Source of the DNA: Opitutaceae bacterium
GTDB taxonomy: Bacteria > Verrucomicrobiota > Verrucomicrobiia > Opitutales > Opitutaceae
Reading direction: 5' to 3'
DNA: 56,321 nt
NCBI GenBank assembly: GCA_005792355.1
Contig: SXSC01000063.1
Location: 1 to 56,321, forward strand
The notes beneath the pieces were generated by a model. It saw only the letters and a program-made list of their open reading frames with translations, did no database searches and had not been told where the DNA came from. Shown piece after piece: positions 34,001 to 41,532 of this stretch; the first letter of the stretch is position 1, and every line of letters starts with the position of its first letter. Position numbers and translations under genes: made by a program.

Positions 34001-35289
34001 CGGCGGCATTTGCCGCCCTGCGCGACATCGGTGGCCCGGCGGTGGTCACCGAACTGAAGAAGCTCACCGGGCGTGGCACCAATGCATCTCCGGAGGTGCG
34101 CCGGGAGGCGGTCGTCATGCTCGCGGGGCTCAATTTCAACGTGGCGCTGCCCGACGTGTTGGCGGTCCTGCAGGCCACCACCGACGAGGCGGCGGCGCAG
34201 ACGTTGTGGCGCGGCTTGCTGGGGATCGGCGGCGCGAGCGCGAAACTCGCCGTCGAGTTGCCCAACCATGCCCTGCCCGCAGCGGTGGCCAGGGCCGGCC
34301 TGCGCCCCGCGCGCGAAGGCACCCAGCATCAGGCCCTGGTGTCCGTGCTGCTCAAGGCGGCCGGCCTCGCCGTTGCGGGGGTGCAACTCACCGCGGCGGA
34401 GATGCAGGCGTTGGCCCGCGAAGCGCTGGCCAAGGGTGACGCGGCGCGCGGCGAGCAGCTGTATCGTCGGGGCGAGCTGGCGTGCGTGGCCTGTCATGCG
34501 ATCGGTGGCGCGGGCGGGAAGATCGGCCCCGATCTCACGAGCATCGGCGCGAGCGCGCCGCCGGACTACCTCGTCGAGTCGTTGCTGTATCCCACGGCCA
34601 AGATCAAGGAGGGCTATCACTCGATGCTGCTCACGACCGCCGACGGACAGGAACACAGCGGGATGATCTCGCGCGAGACGGAAAACGAAGTCGTCCTGCG
34701 CAACGCGGCCAACCAGGAGATCTCGCTCCCGGCCAGGAGTGTGACCCGGCGCACCAGCGTGGGATCTTTGATGCCCGCGGGGCTGCTCGATTCGCTGCTG
34801 CCGGAGGAGCGCTTCGATCTCGTGAAGTTTTTGTCGATGCTCGGAAAACCGGGCGACTACGACGCGGCGCGGGGTGGGGTCGCGCGGGCGTGGAAACTTT
34901 ATCTGATTCTCAGTGCGAACGAGCACCTCGGCGTCGAGCGGGTTGTGCGGGGTGATTTCGCTTTGGAGGGCTGGGTGCCGGTGCTGTCGCTGGCGAGCGG
35001 CGCGTTGCCGATCGAGGCGATCGACGGCGCGTTTGGCACGCGCTTCAATAATCGCGGGTTGTTTGCCGCGACGCAGTTCGAAGCGGCCCGCGGTGGCACG
35101 GTGACGTTTACGCTCGCGGGAGGAGGCGCGACCGGGGCGTGGCTCAACGGCACCCGGATCACACCGGCCGCGACGTTTTCCGCCGAGGTGAAGCCGGGGG
35201 TGAACACCCTCGTGTTGCAGCTTGACGCCGTGACTCCGCCTGCGGCCTTGCGCCTCAGCGCGGGCGAGATGTCGTTCCGGACGGAGTGA
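31021..35289 (+). CDS. PVC-type fusion: degenerate SGNH domain, dehydrogenase propeller, HEAT repeats, cytochrome c
   Basis: A giant 1422-residue secreted protein. After a signal peptide (LWFVLSCLGAAAAH) comes an SGNH/GDSL-like domain (residues about 25-245), but its nucleophile block reads FLGDRMIEG, with Arg in place of Ser, and the last block is NGIQPTPHGY rather than DxxH, so it is probably inactive. Next is a membrane-bound dehydrogenase/NHL-like propeller (ADGLEVTLWAENPLLHKPIQ, WGPDGRLYMDQSVY, RLGPDGALYVADW). Then come HEAT-like helical repeats (ARVRVEAVRALGRQG and others). Last is a PVC haem domain: CVACH near residue 1156, GPDLTSIGASAPPDYLVESL, EHSGMISRETENEVVLRNAA and a C-terminal beta domain. 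It likely moves electrons in the periplasm. ATG 31021 begins the signal peptide; a TTG at 30982 is possible. Confidence 0.9.
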   Translation: MSFCLRSSLWFVLSCLGAAAAHTPSAFDLREGDRVVFLGDRMIEGEQYEGWLEVMLTSRFADRAVTFRNLGWSGDTPAGEARLGLSLLQAGKEPAEEGWKGLVRQLEDAQPTVAFVGYGMASSFEGAAGVAKFKTDYHRVLDTIARGSPGARLVLLSPLRHENLGAPWPDPTTHNSQLALYAKAVGEIAAARGARFISLLDLLPARVEKLTANGIQPTPHGYRVIAELIEDQLFGDSPRGAWRTSLQAEPLRQAILRKNEWFFHRSRPANLAYIFGFRKREQGRNATEVLKFDEFIATEEKRIAQLRALQPATAPEIPRRVGNLNAVFTPQAHPQFQVADGLEVTLWAENPLLHKPIQMNFDARGRLWVASSELYPQIEPGQAATDRIIVLEDTTGAGRADQATVFADGLLIPTGVTPGDGGVYVAQSTELLHFTDTDGDGKADVRRVVLSGFGTEDTHHNLHTLKWGPDGRLYMDQSVYTRTNAETPHGVVRLMAGGIFRFDPRDHRMEILFRGWVNAWGHQFDDFGQSFVTDGAGFMGISWGVPGATYRTLAPARRELQSISPGNYPKFCGLEIVRSTHFPADWQGDFITADFRAHRIVRFKASDQDSGYVTKELPDVMRTTADSFRPIDVRLGPDGALYVADWSNPIIQHGEVDFRDPRRDKSHGRIWRIAVKGRGALMKTDLTKLKNPELFARLAGPNGYEQEQTRRVLVERGASAVRADLEAWAGRQTAEPARLQGLWLYQALNLTPPAPAGGLLTARDARVRAAAVRALPDAGALPHLEKLVADPNARVRVEAVRALGRQGTARAAELALTALDRPMDPFLDYAVWLTINELAGPWLAAVKSGAWKIAGHERHLEFGLNSVEPALAAEVLALLVSRQGIPRDGSGPWIELIGSAGSAPELRRLFDLVGRGELAGPVAVRALTALAAAARLRETKPTGNMADLGALLRAGSPAARIATMQLAGAWKTVALAPQLLQAASRTTASAAERAAAFAALRDIGGPAVVTELKKLTGRGTNASPEVRREAVVMLAGLNFNVALPDVLAVLQATTDEAAAQTLWRGLLGIGGASAKLAVELPNHALPAAVARAGLRPAREGTQHQALVSVLLKAAGLAVAGVQLTAAEMQALAREALAKGDAARGEQLYRRGELACVACHAIGGAGGKIGPDLTSIGASAPPDYLVESLLYPTAKIKEGYHSMLLTTADGQEHSGMISRETENEVVLRNAANQEISLPARSVTRRTSVGSLMPAGLLDSLLPEERFDLVKFLSMLGKPGDYDAARGGVARAWKLYLILSANEHLGVERVVRGDFALEGWVPVLSLASGALPIEAIDGAFGTRFNNRGLFAATQFEAARGGTVTFTLAGGGATGAWLNGTRITPAATFSAEVKPGVNTLVLQLDAVTPPAALRLSAGEMSFRTE

Positions 35290-35347
35290 GTGTCCAGGCT
35301 GGACATTTTCCACCGCGGCTCGGGGCCGCAACCAACCTGGGCAAGTT

Positions 35348-35371
35348 GTAGCTGGGCTCGTTGAGCCCGGG
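35348..35371. repeat. Short palindromic repeat, family D copy 2
   Basis: GTAGCTGGGCTCGTTGAGCC then CGG, in the opposite orientation to the copy at 22780-22804. It lies between convergent genes (35289 and 35455) and might act as a bidirectional terminator. Confidence 0.55.
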
Positions 35372-35454
35372 AAAGCCCGTTCGTGTTTCAGTCAGCCTTT
35401 TCCCGGGGTCAGCGACCTCGGCTGCAACGGGCAACGATCAAATGGCAGCGGCCC

Positions 35455-35979
35455 CTACTTCCCGAGACAACACTGCTTGTATTTCGTCCCGCTGCCGCAG
35501 GGACACGGCTCGTTGCGACCGACTTTGGGGCCGGCGGCCCGGAGGGGCGCCGGGCCGGTGCGCAGCGTCCGGGTGAAGAGCCACCGCCCGCCGGTGCGGA
35601 CAAACTCGGATTTTTCCTGCATGGCGTGCTCCCCGCGTTCGTCGACGAAGAACGCGGTGAAGTCCACGAAGGCGATGTCGGGGGTGGCCCCCGGCTCATG
35701 CGCGTGAATCGCGAGGCGCGACCACTGGATCGGCGCCACGTCCTGTTCCTCGACATACGGCTTTTGCGCCGTCGGTCGGTACGTAATGTGCAAATAGCGG
35801 TAGTCGCGGGCCACATGCGCGGTGAAGCGCGAGCGCATGAGCTCCTCCGCGGTGGTCGCGGGTTGCGTGCCGTTCAGGCGCGGCTCGCAGCACTGCTCGA
35901 AGAGTTTCCCGGTGCCGCAGGAACAGGGCAGGCCGCGTTGCGGCGGAGGAAGTCCGGTGGGAGTGGTGGCGGATGACAT
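35455..35979 (-). CDS. YchJ family protein with two SEC-C zinc motifs
   Basis: A 174-residue protein. SEC-C motifs stand at both ends: [13 protein letters not shown] near residues 19-31 and [13 protein letters not shown] near the C-terminus. Between them is the YchJ-like NTF2 fold with [20 protein letters not shown] and [20 protein letters not shown] then [14 protein letters not shown]. The SEC-C motif binds zinc, as in SecA tails. The YchJ function is unknown. ATG at 35979 chosen; ATG at 35985 gives two extra residues. Its start region overlaps, on the other strand, the DUF4160-like scrap. Confidence 0.88.
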   Translation of the reverse strand: MSSATTPTGLPPPQRGLPCSCGTGKLFEQCCEPRLNGTQPATTAEELMRSRFTAHVARDYRYLHITYRPTAQKPYVEEQDVAPIQWSRLAIHAHEPGATPDIAFVDFTAFFVDERGEHAMQEKSEFVRTGGRWLFTRTLRTGPAPLRAAGPKVGRNEPCPCGSGTKYKQCCLGK

Positions 35980-36097
35980 GACCATTACAGAGGCGCGCGG
36001 GAGCGTGGTTGGCGAGAGTGAAGGGTTGAAGCCGGCGGAGATTCGTGCAGCCTTGAGGCTCACCTACGAACACTGCGGGAACCTCTTGGAATCCTAG
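35978..36097 (+). pseudogene. DUF4160-like C-terminal scrap
   Basis: A 39-residue frame contains [20 protein letters not shown] then GNLLES, which looks like the end of DUF4160 proteins (S-G-SPAELRRI-RLVEEH-xLLxxW). The conserved PHVHV-type N-terminal half is missing. It ends one base before the DUF2442 gene, the usual partner of DUF4160. The pair is considered a putative toxin-antitoxin-like module; here only DUF2442 seems complete. Confidence 0.42.
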
Positions 36098-36098
36098 C

Positions 36099-36437
36099 AT
36101 GACTGGCAGCAACGCAAAAGTTAAGAGCGTCCGCATTGACGAGGCACTGCTCACGGTTTGGCTCGACGACGGTCGCATCGTGAGCGTTCCGCTGGCGTGG
36201 TATCCCGCGCTCGTGGCTGCAACGCCCGCGGAGCGCAAAGCATGGCAGGCAAGCGGTGCCGGTCGCGCCATCCACTGGCCCGCCCTCGACTACGACCTCA
36301 GTGTCGTAGGCCTCCTCGCCGGTCGCAAAGAACACCCCAATGCCTTGCGGTATTCTCGTGCCGCGAGGCCAAAGGCACTTCCCGCCCGTCGGTCCACGCG
36401 TCGCGCGAAGTCCGGCCGCCGATTGATTCCGGCGTGA
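36099..36437 (+). CDS. DUF2442 domain protein
   Basis: A 112-residue small protein with the DUF2442 pattern. This comprises VKSVRIDEALLTVWLDDGRI, VSVPLAWYPALVAATPAERK, then WPALDYDLSVVGLLAGR. The basic tail (ALPARRSTRRAKSGRR) is longer than usual and may contact nucleic acid. DUF2442 genes generally follow DUF4160 genes and are suspected toxin-antitoxin partners, with no proven activity. It starts one base after the truncated partner's stop. Confidence 0.85.
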   Translation: MTGSNAKVKSVRIDEALLTVWLDDGRIVSVPLAWYPALVAATPAERKAWQASGAGRAIHWPALDYDLSVVGLLAGRKEHPNALRYSRAARPKALPARRSTRRAKSGRRLIPA

Positions 36438-36489
36438 ACGCACGACTCATCGTTTGGAATGTTGGGTTCGGGCTCGTCAGATCCGATAC

Positions 36490-36685
36490 TGAACTCGGTC
36501 TCCGGGCTGCCGCCGCGACGGGCGATCTGCCGCAAAGGGTCAGCTATGCGGTAAAGAGTGCCTATGCGTTGCCGTTGCTTGAGCCCTACCTTGACGCGAG
36601 CGCGCCAGAACCTTCGGAGAATAAACTGGGATTTGAGGATATGGTCGCGCAAGCGCAGCAGTCGGTGGTGCTCATTTTGGTGTAG
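36490..36685 (+). pseudogene. C-terminal scrap of a trypsin-like serine peptidase
   Basis: The frame reads GLRAAAATGDLPQRVSYAVK then SAYALPLLEPYL, and ends VAQAQQSVVLILV and stop. It resembles the last strand of bacterial trypsin-like (S1C-related) domains, in which VNYAVKSSYALxxLE follows the active-site GNSGGP region. No catalytic motif is left, and no proper start exists. The family call rests on this short match. The interval 36686-36949 has no supported gene. Confidence 0.5.
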
Positions 36686-36949
36686 TGAGGAATGGGAGGC
36701 GGGTTCAGCTGAAGGGCGGCTTGAACACGCCGAGTGCGTTTAGAGGCAACTTCCGACAATGAGATGGGATTGAAGCAGCAGGAAACGAACGACAGGGGTC
36801 GGGCATCGAGTTAAGGCCTTGTTGTGCGCTGCGGTGGCGGCGAGCGTCGGACAAATTGCGCGGAGTTGGCGCGTGGGCGAATGTCCCAACATGACCGTTG
36901 CAAATTTCCCAGTGTTGCCAGCCGTCCTTAGATCCGATCAATCTCCGCC

Positions 36950-37261
36950 ATGGTTTCGATGGCGCAAATTCAAACCTATGCCGACGAGGTCGCACGCCGG
37001 TTCAAGCCGGAGAAAATCATCCTGTTCGGCTCGTATGCCTACGGCCGACCTACAGCAGACTCCGATGTGGATCTCCTGGTTGTGATCGCGCACGATCCGC
37101 GGTGTGGGCGCAAATCGGTCGAGATCCGCCAGGCGGTGCGCGCCGCGTTCCCGCTCGATCTCATCGTGCGTCATCCGCGCGTGGTTCGCCAGCGGCTAAA
37201 ACGTGGCGACGGGTTTCTTGAGGAAGTTACGTCCAAAGGAAGGGTGCTCTTTGAAAGCTGA
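36950..37261 (+). CDS. mntA: MNT-type minimal nucleotidyltransferase
   Basis: A 103-residue protein of the DNA polymerase beta-like nucleotidyltransferase fold. The motif GSYAYGRPTADSDVDLLVVI runs at residues 27-46 with the metal-binding Asp pair D39 and D41. This is the antitoxin of the HEPN/MNT class, known in some systems to AMPylate and silence the HEPN RNase toxin. The start may be 36950 or the Met at 36959. It overlaps the following HEPN gene by 11 bp. Confidence 0.9.
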   Translation: MVSMAQIQTYADEVARRFKPEKIILFGSYAYGRPTADSDVDLLVVIAHDPRCGRKSVEIRQAVRAAFPLDLIVRHPRVVRQRLKRGDGFLEEVTSKGRVLFES

Positions 37262-37646
37262 GACACCCGAGTGGGTGGCCAAGGTCGAGGGCGATTTCGC
37301 CGACGCGCAGCGCGGCGTTCGGGTGCGCAAGAATCCGAACTACGACGGGGCCTGTTTCCACTGTCAGCAGTGCATCGAGAAATACCTCAAAGGCCGCCTG
37401 ATCGAAGCTGGCATCAAATTCCCGCGGATTCACGACCTGTCACGACTGTTGGATCTCCTCGTGCCATTGGAACCTGCCTGGGAACTTTGGCGGCCCGATT
37501 TGGAAGTGCTTACGGATTACGCGGTGATGTTTCGTTATCCGGGCGAGACGGCGACACGCGCCCAAGCCAAAGAGGCGTTCGCAATCTGCCGCCGCCTGCG
37601 CGATCCCCTCCGCGAGAGTCTCAGCCTGCGCACCGGCAAGCTCTGA
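37251..37646 (+). CDS. hepT: HEPN domain protein (toxin partner of the nucleotidyltransferase)
   Basis: A 131-residue all-helical HEPN protein with KAETPEWVAKVEGDFADAQR, YDGACFHCQQCIEKYLKGRL, and FPRIHDLSRLLDLL near residues 58-71. The TTG at 37251 is chosen since a strong Shine-Dalgarno AAAGGAAGG (37235-37243) lies seven bases upstream, inside the mntA gene; no ATG fits. The classical RNase motif RxxxxxH is not obvious, so this could belong to the non-RNase HEPN group. The overlap with mntA implies translational coupling. Confidence 0.85.
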   Translation: MKAETPEWVAKVEGDFADAQRGVRVRKNPNYDGACFHCQQCIEKYLKGRLIEAGIKFPRIHDLSRLLDLLVPLEPAWELWRPDLEVLTDYAVMFRYPGETATRAQAKEAFAICRRLRDPLRESLSLRTGKL

Positions 37647-37765
37647 TGGCTGGGGCTGAGTTGGCGAAATTGAAGAACTGATTTGTTTTCACTCAACCTA
37701 CGCTCACAAACCGCTTCCCCCGCAGCAGAGATCGAACTTCGATACCGCCACTTCCGTTCCCCTCC

Positions 37766-39163
37766 ATGAAAGTCACCCCCTCCACCCGCCGGCACTTCCT
37801 CTCGACCGCGGCCACCGCCGCGACAGCCTTCACCATCTTGCCCCGGCATGTGCTCGGCGGGCCGCGCTTTGTGCCTCCGAGCGAAAAGGTCAACGTCGCG
37901 GTCGTGGGCGTCGGCGGCCGCGGCACGCAAAATTTGAGGGCGCTCCTCCAACTCGCCGATGTCCAGGTCATCGCCGTGGCCGATCCCGCGACGACCTACA
38001 ACCTCGAGGCGTTTTACTACAAGGGGCTCGGCGGTCGCGCTCCGGCCAAGGCCCACGTCGAGGAGCATTACGCGCAGTCGACGCCGAATTTCCGCTGCGC
38101 CGACTATGAGGACTTCCGCGTGATGCTCGAAAAGGAGAAGGCGATCGACGCCATCCTGTGCGGCACTCCGGATCACCTGCATGCCTATGTCTCCATTTTG
38201 TCGATGCGTGCAGGCAAGCACGTTTACTGCGAAAAGCCGCTCACGCACAGCATCTGGGAGGCGCGCGAGGTGGCGCGGGTCGCGCGGGAAACCGGCGTGG
38301 CCACGCAGACTGGCAACCAGGGGCACTCGAACGTCGGCATGCGCGAGACCGTCGAGCACCTCCGTGCCGGCACAATCGGTGCCGTGCGCGAAGTGCACGC
38401 CTGGGTGGGGACCCGACGCTGGAATCCGAAGCTGACCACGAAACCCGCTGACGCCCCGCCGTTGCCGGACGGATTCAACTGGGACTTGTGGATTGGGCCG
38501 CGCAACCCCCGGGCGTATAATCCGGCCTATCATCCGGTGGCGTGGCGCGATTTCTGGGCCTTTGGTGGTTCGAGTCTCGGCGATTTCGGCTGCCACGACC
38601 TCGACGCCCCGACCTGGGCGCTCGACCTGCCGCCGCCGAGCCGCATTCAGGCGGTCAGCGCAGGGCCGACCGATGCCGAAATCGCACCGCATGGTTGCAT
38701 GGTGTATTATGATTTCCCGGCGCGTGGCGATCAGCCGCCGGTGCGGCTCACCTGGTACGATGGCGGGCTGCGTCCCGCGGCGCCGGCGGCGATGGGCAAT
38801 TTTCCGCTGCCGGGGCGCGGGGTGATCTTTGTCGGCGAAAAAGGCGTGATTCAGTGCGACGGCGCCGGCGGTGCCCCGCGACTTTTTCCGGAGACGCTGC
38901 GGACCGCGCCGAAACCCGCCGCCACGATCAAACGTTCCAACGGCCACCACCGCGATTGGATCGACGCCTGCAAGGGCGGGGATCCGGCGAGCAGTCACTT
39001 CGCCTACGGCGCGCACCTCACGGAAATCGCGCACCTCGGCAATCTCGCGCTGCGCCTCGGCAAAGCGATCGAGTGGGATGCGGCCAACCTCCGCGTCCCC
39101 GGCCGGCCCGAAGCCGACGCGATCATCCGCGGCACCTATCGCAAGGGCTGGGAGATTGCGTAA
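37766..39163 (+). CDS. Gfo/Idh/MocA family oxidoreductase, twin-arginine exported
   Basis: A 465-residue NAD(P)-dependent dehydrogenase-like protein. The twin-arginine leader is TRRHFLSTAATAATAFTILP. The nucleotide site VNVAVVGVGGRGTQN follows, and the family lysine lies in GKHVYCEKPLTHSIWEAREV. The C-terminal domain includes GNQGHSNVGMRETVEHLRAG, WDLWIGPRNPRAYNPAYHPV and GGSSLGDFGCHDLDAP. Exported members in this phylum, likely carrying a tightly bound cofactor, act on sugars or sugar derivatives (GFOR- or glycosidase-like reactions). Its neighbour is an acetyl-xylan-esterase-like hydrolase converging on it. It is followed by a GTCAC-type palindrome. Confidence 0.92.
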   Translation: MKVTPSTRRHFLSTAATAATAFTILPRHVLGGPRFVPPSEKVNVAVVGVGGRGTQNLRALLQLADVQVIAVADPATTYNLEAFYYKGLGGRAPAKAHVEEHYAQSTPNFRCADYEDFRVMLEKEKAIDAILCGTPDHLHAYVSILSMRAGKHVYCEKPLTHSIWEAREVARVARETGVATQTGNQGHSNVGMRETVEHLRAGTIGAVREVHAWVGTRRWNPKLTTKPADAPPLPDGFNWDLWIGPRNPRAYNPAYHPVAWRDFWAFGGSSLGDFGCHDLDAPTWALDLPPPSRIQAVSAGPTDAEIAPHGCMVYYDFPARGDQPPVRLTWYDGGLRPAAPAAMGNFPLPGRGVIFVGEKGVIQCDGAGGAPRLFPETLRTAPKPAATIKRSNGHHRDWIDACKGGDPASSHFAYGAHLTEIAHLGNLALRLGKAIEWDAANLRVPGRPEADAIIRGTYRKGWEIA

Positions 39164-39198
39164 GAGCGGGGCCTGGCACGCGAAGCGCCTCCCGAATC

Positions 39199-39215
39199 AT
39201 GTCACCTATTGGGTG
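39199..39215. repeat. 17-nt palindrome, GTCAC family
   Basis: GTCACCTATTGGGTGAC: perfect or wobble pairing across eight positions around a central T. It lies 36 bp after the oxidoreductase stop. Same layout as the array at 50614-50761 with different but complementary arm bases. Confidence 0.65.
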
Positions 39216-39385
39216 ACAAGATGGGTGGGGTGCGCTGGGAAGTTGCGTGGGATGAATTCGCCCGGTTCCGCCTCATGAACTCGATCACGAGGTCGCCCGA
39301 CACGTCGTCGACCCAGCCCGTGGTCGTCGTCGACCCGCCGTCGATCGCCACCGGGCAGTCGGAAGTTTGAGGTGCATGGAGTCCA

Positions 39386-41386
39386 TCACCACTGCAGACG
39401 TCCGGCGGGCCAGCCGAGTTGCCGCGCGGTTTTCGTCGTCCACGACCAGTCGTCCGGATTCGCACCGTGCCACTTTACCGGCGAGCGCTCCGCGGCCATT
39501 GCGGCGGCCTGCGGCACGTCGAGGAAACGCAGGACGTTCAGATAGTCCGGCCCATTCAGATGCGACGCGGGCGGCGCGATCAGCTCCACCCCGGCGAGGC
39601 CGTCGATGAACAACGACGCATAGAGGGCGTTGATGGCCTGGTCGCGCACGCCGGCAAGTTGCACCGGCTGGCCGGTGAATTGGCGGGCCGCGCGCACCGC
39701 TTCGACCGCGCGGCGAATGTCCCACACACGCATGCCGTCGACCGTCTGGCCGAGCAGCATATAACGGCGGCGGATCTCGTTCTGGTCGGCGTCGCTTGCG
39801 GTCGACGCGGTCGGGCCGATGCCGCGGGGCGCCAGCACCAGGAGCGCCAGTTCGCCCCGCTCGACAGCGGCGGCGAAGGGTGCCGCGGGGCCGGGTTCCG
39901 CCCACGCTTTTTCGTCGGCGACGTAAATGACAAGGCGCCGCACCTCGGCCTCCGGGCCGCTGAAGAATACGCGCAACGGCAGCCGCACCGCGCCCTGGCT
40001 GGTGAACTCCCACGTGGCTTCGCGGATTGCCCCGACCGTCTGCCCGCCGACCGGCGTGAGTTGGATCGGTCCGGCCTCGGCCGGCCAACCGCCAAAGGAT
40101 TTTTCCCGCAGGGCCTGGAGCCACGCGTCGCGCTGGTGTTGCCACGCCGGCGCATCGACGGGTACGGCGGGCGCCGCCATTGGCACAAAGGTCTCGTGGA
40201 TCTTCGTCGTGCGCTCATCGACGGGATGCCCACCGACCGGAAAAACCCGGAGCTGTTTCGGCGCGAAAAACTTTTCCGCCGCCGCGCTGATGAGCGGATC
40301 CCCGCCCTTCAGCCAGCGGTTGAACCAGCGAAAGGCCGGCACCTGCAGATCCTGGGTGTCCTTGTGCGGTCCCTCGGTGATGAGGAGGCCGAGTTTGCCG
40401 GCCGCCTGGTGGAGCGCGTAGATCGCCGCGACCTCGCGGTGCACGCGCAACACGCCGTCGAGCGGGAAGATCGTGTCCTTGTCCGAATTCGCAATGAGCA
40501 GCGGGCGCGGCGCGAGGAGGGCGGCGACTTTCGCGTAGTCCCAGCGATAAGTGTTCACCAGGTACATGCAGTCGCAGTGGCCCTTGACGATGCCGTCGAC
40601 CACGTGGTTGTGGAGATCGGTGATGCCCGCGACGGGCACGGCCACCTTGATGCGGTCATCAAGCGCGGCCGTGTACCACGTGTAGGCGCCGCCGCCGGAA
40701 CGACCGGTCATGCCGATTTTTTCGCCGTCGACCTCGGGCCGCGACTGCAGGTAGTCGAGCGCGCGGATGCCGTTCCAGGCCTCGACGCCCGCCGGCGTGT
40801 AGCCGCGGGAATTCCACCAGTACTGTCCAAAGCGTCGCGTGCCGTGATGCACGCCCTCGAGTTCGCCGAGCTGAATCGTGTCGATTGTGAGGCAGACATA
40901 GCCGTGCCGCGCGAACCAGGCGCCGTGGTGTTGGTAACCCGTCTTGTTGCCCATGCTCGCGCCGCCGTCCTTTACGTTGGCGTGGCCGCAGCCGTAGAGA
41001 ATCGCCGGCACCTTTTTCCCCGAGAGGTTTTTCGGCACATAGAGATTGGCGGTGACGTACAGGCCGGGCAGCGACTGAAAGTGCAGGTTCTCGACCAAAA
41101 ACTCCGCGTGTTCCACCCGGCCCGTGATGGTCGCCTTGAGGTCCGTACGTTCGGGCAACGGCGACAGCCCGAGCATCTCGCAGAGCTCCGCGCGATACCT
41201 CGCCCGCTGGTCCGTCCAGTCGCGCAGCGTCTTCACGTCGGAAAATGTCTGCGCGTGCACGCGGCCGGTCTCGTCGCGAAAATACTGGGCGAGCAGGCGG
41301 TCGCCCGGGCCGGGTTCCGCGGCGGGGGCGGCTGGGAGCGCACGGCCGAACGAACACAGCAGAACGGCGGCAAGCATGATTCTCAT
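39386..41386 (-). CDS. Acetyl-xylan-esterase-like alpha/beta hydrolase, secreted
   Basis: A 666-residue protein with signal peptide (MLAAVLLCSFGRALPAAPA) and an alpha/beta hydrolase domain: the nucleophile GMTGRSGGGAYTWY (Ser230), Asp in LIANSDKDTIFPLD (about 304) and His341 in TEGPHKDTQ. It resembles AXE1/dienelactone-type esterases fused to an additional C-terminal half (residues 400-666) that reads like a second, degenerate hydrolase domain. YGCGHANVKDGGAS and HHGAWFARHGYVCLTIDT are typical of the Verrucomicrobiota/Planctomycetota group. Likely role: removal of acetyl groups from xylan or related glycans. ATG 41386 chosen since it begins the signal peptide. Confidence 0.87.
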   Translation of the reverse strand: MRIMLAAVLLCSFGRALPAAPAAEPGPGDRLLAQYFRDETGRVHAQTFSDVKTLRDWTDQRARYRAELCEMLGLSPLPERTDLKATITGRVEHAEFLVENLHFQSLPGLYVTANLYVPKNLSGKKVPAILYGCGHANVKDGGASMGNKTGYQHHGAWFARHGYVCLTIDTIQLGELEGVHHGTRRFGQYWWNSRGYTPAGVEAWNGIRALDYLQSRPEVDGEKIGMTGRSGGGAYTWYTAALDDRIKVAVPVAGITDLHNHVVDGIVKGHCDCMYLVNTYRWDYAKVAALLAPRPLLIANSDKDTIFPLDGVLRVHREVAAIYALHQAAGKLGLLITEGPHKDTQDLQVPAFRWFNRWLKGGDPLISAAAEKFFAPKQLRVFPVGGHPVDERTTKIHETFVPMAAPAVPVDAPAWQHQRDAWLQALREKSFGGWPAEAGPIQLTPVGGQTVGAIREATWEFTSQGAVRLPLRVFFSGPEAEVRRLVIYVADEKAWAEPGPAAPFAAAVERGELALLVLAPRGIGPTASTASDADQNEIRRRYMLLGQTVDGMRVWDIRRAVEAVRAARQFTGQPVQLAGVRDQAINALYASLFIDGLAGVELIAPPASHLNGPDYLNVLRFLDVPQAAAMAAERSPVKWHGANPDDWSWTTKTARQLGWPAGRLQW

Positions 41387-41409
41387 GTGAAAGGGCGGGA
41401 GGTTCGGCG

Positions 41410-41478
41410 GTAGGAGCGGCTTTCCGCCGCGACTCGGAGACAACTTCAAGCTTCGCGGCGTAAAGCCGCTCGTACAAC
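41410..41478. repeat. REP-like inverted pair (family C) upstream of the esterase
   Basis: GTAGGAGCGGCTTTCCGCCG at 41410-41429 and its inverted counterpart TTCGCGGCGTAAAGCCGCTC GTACA at about 41452-41476 form a pair. They sit between the divergent esterase and aspartyl-protease genes. Confidence 0.65.
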
Positions 41479-41532
41479 CCCAGAAAACGTTTTCCGCGTT
41501 GCCTTGGAGCGGAAGCGGGCGATGTTTTTGTC

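Noticed and set aside
36158-36685. 175-codon frame as a complete gene
   Set aside because: Its first half is antiphase to the DUF2442 gene; only the last ~65 residues resemble a protein family, so it was treated as a protease scrap.
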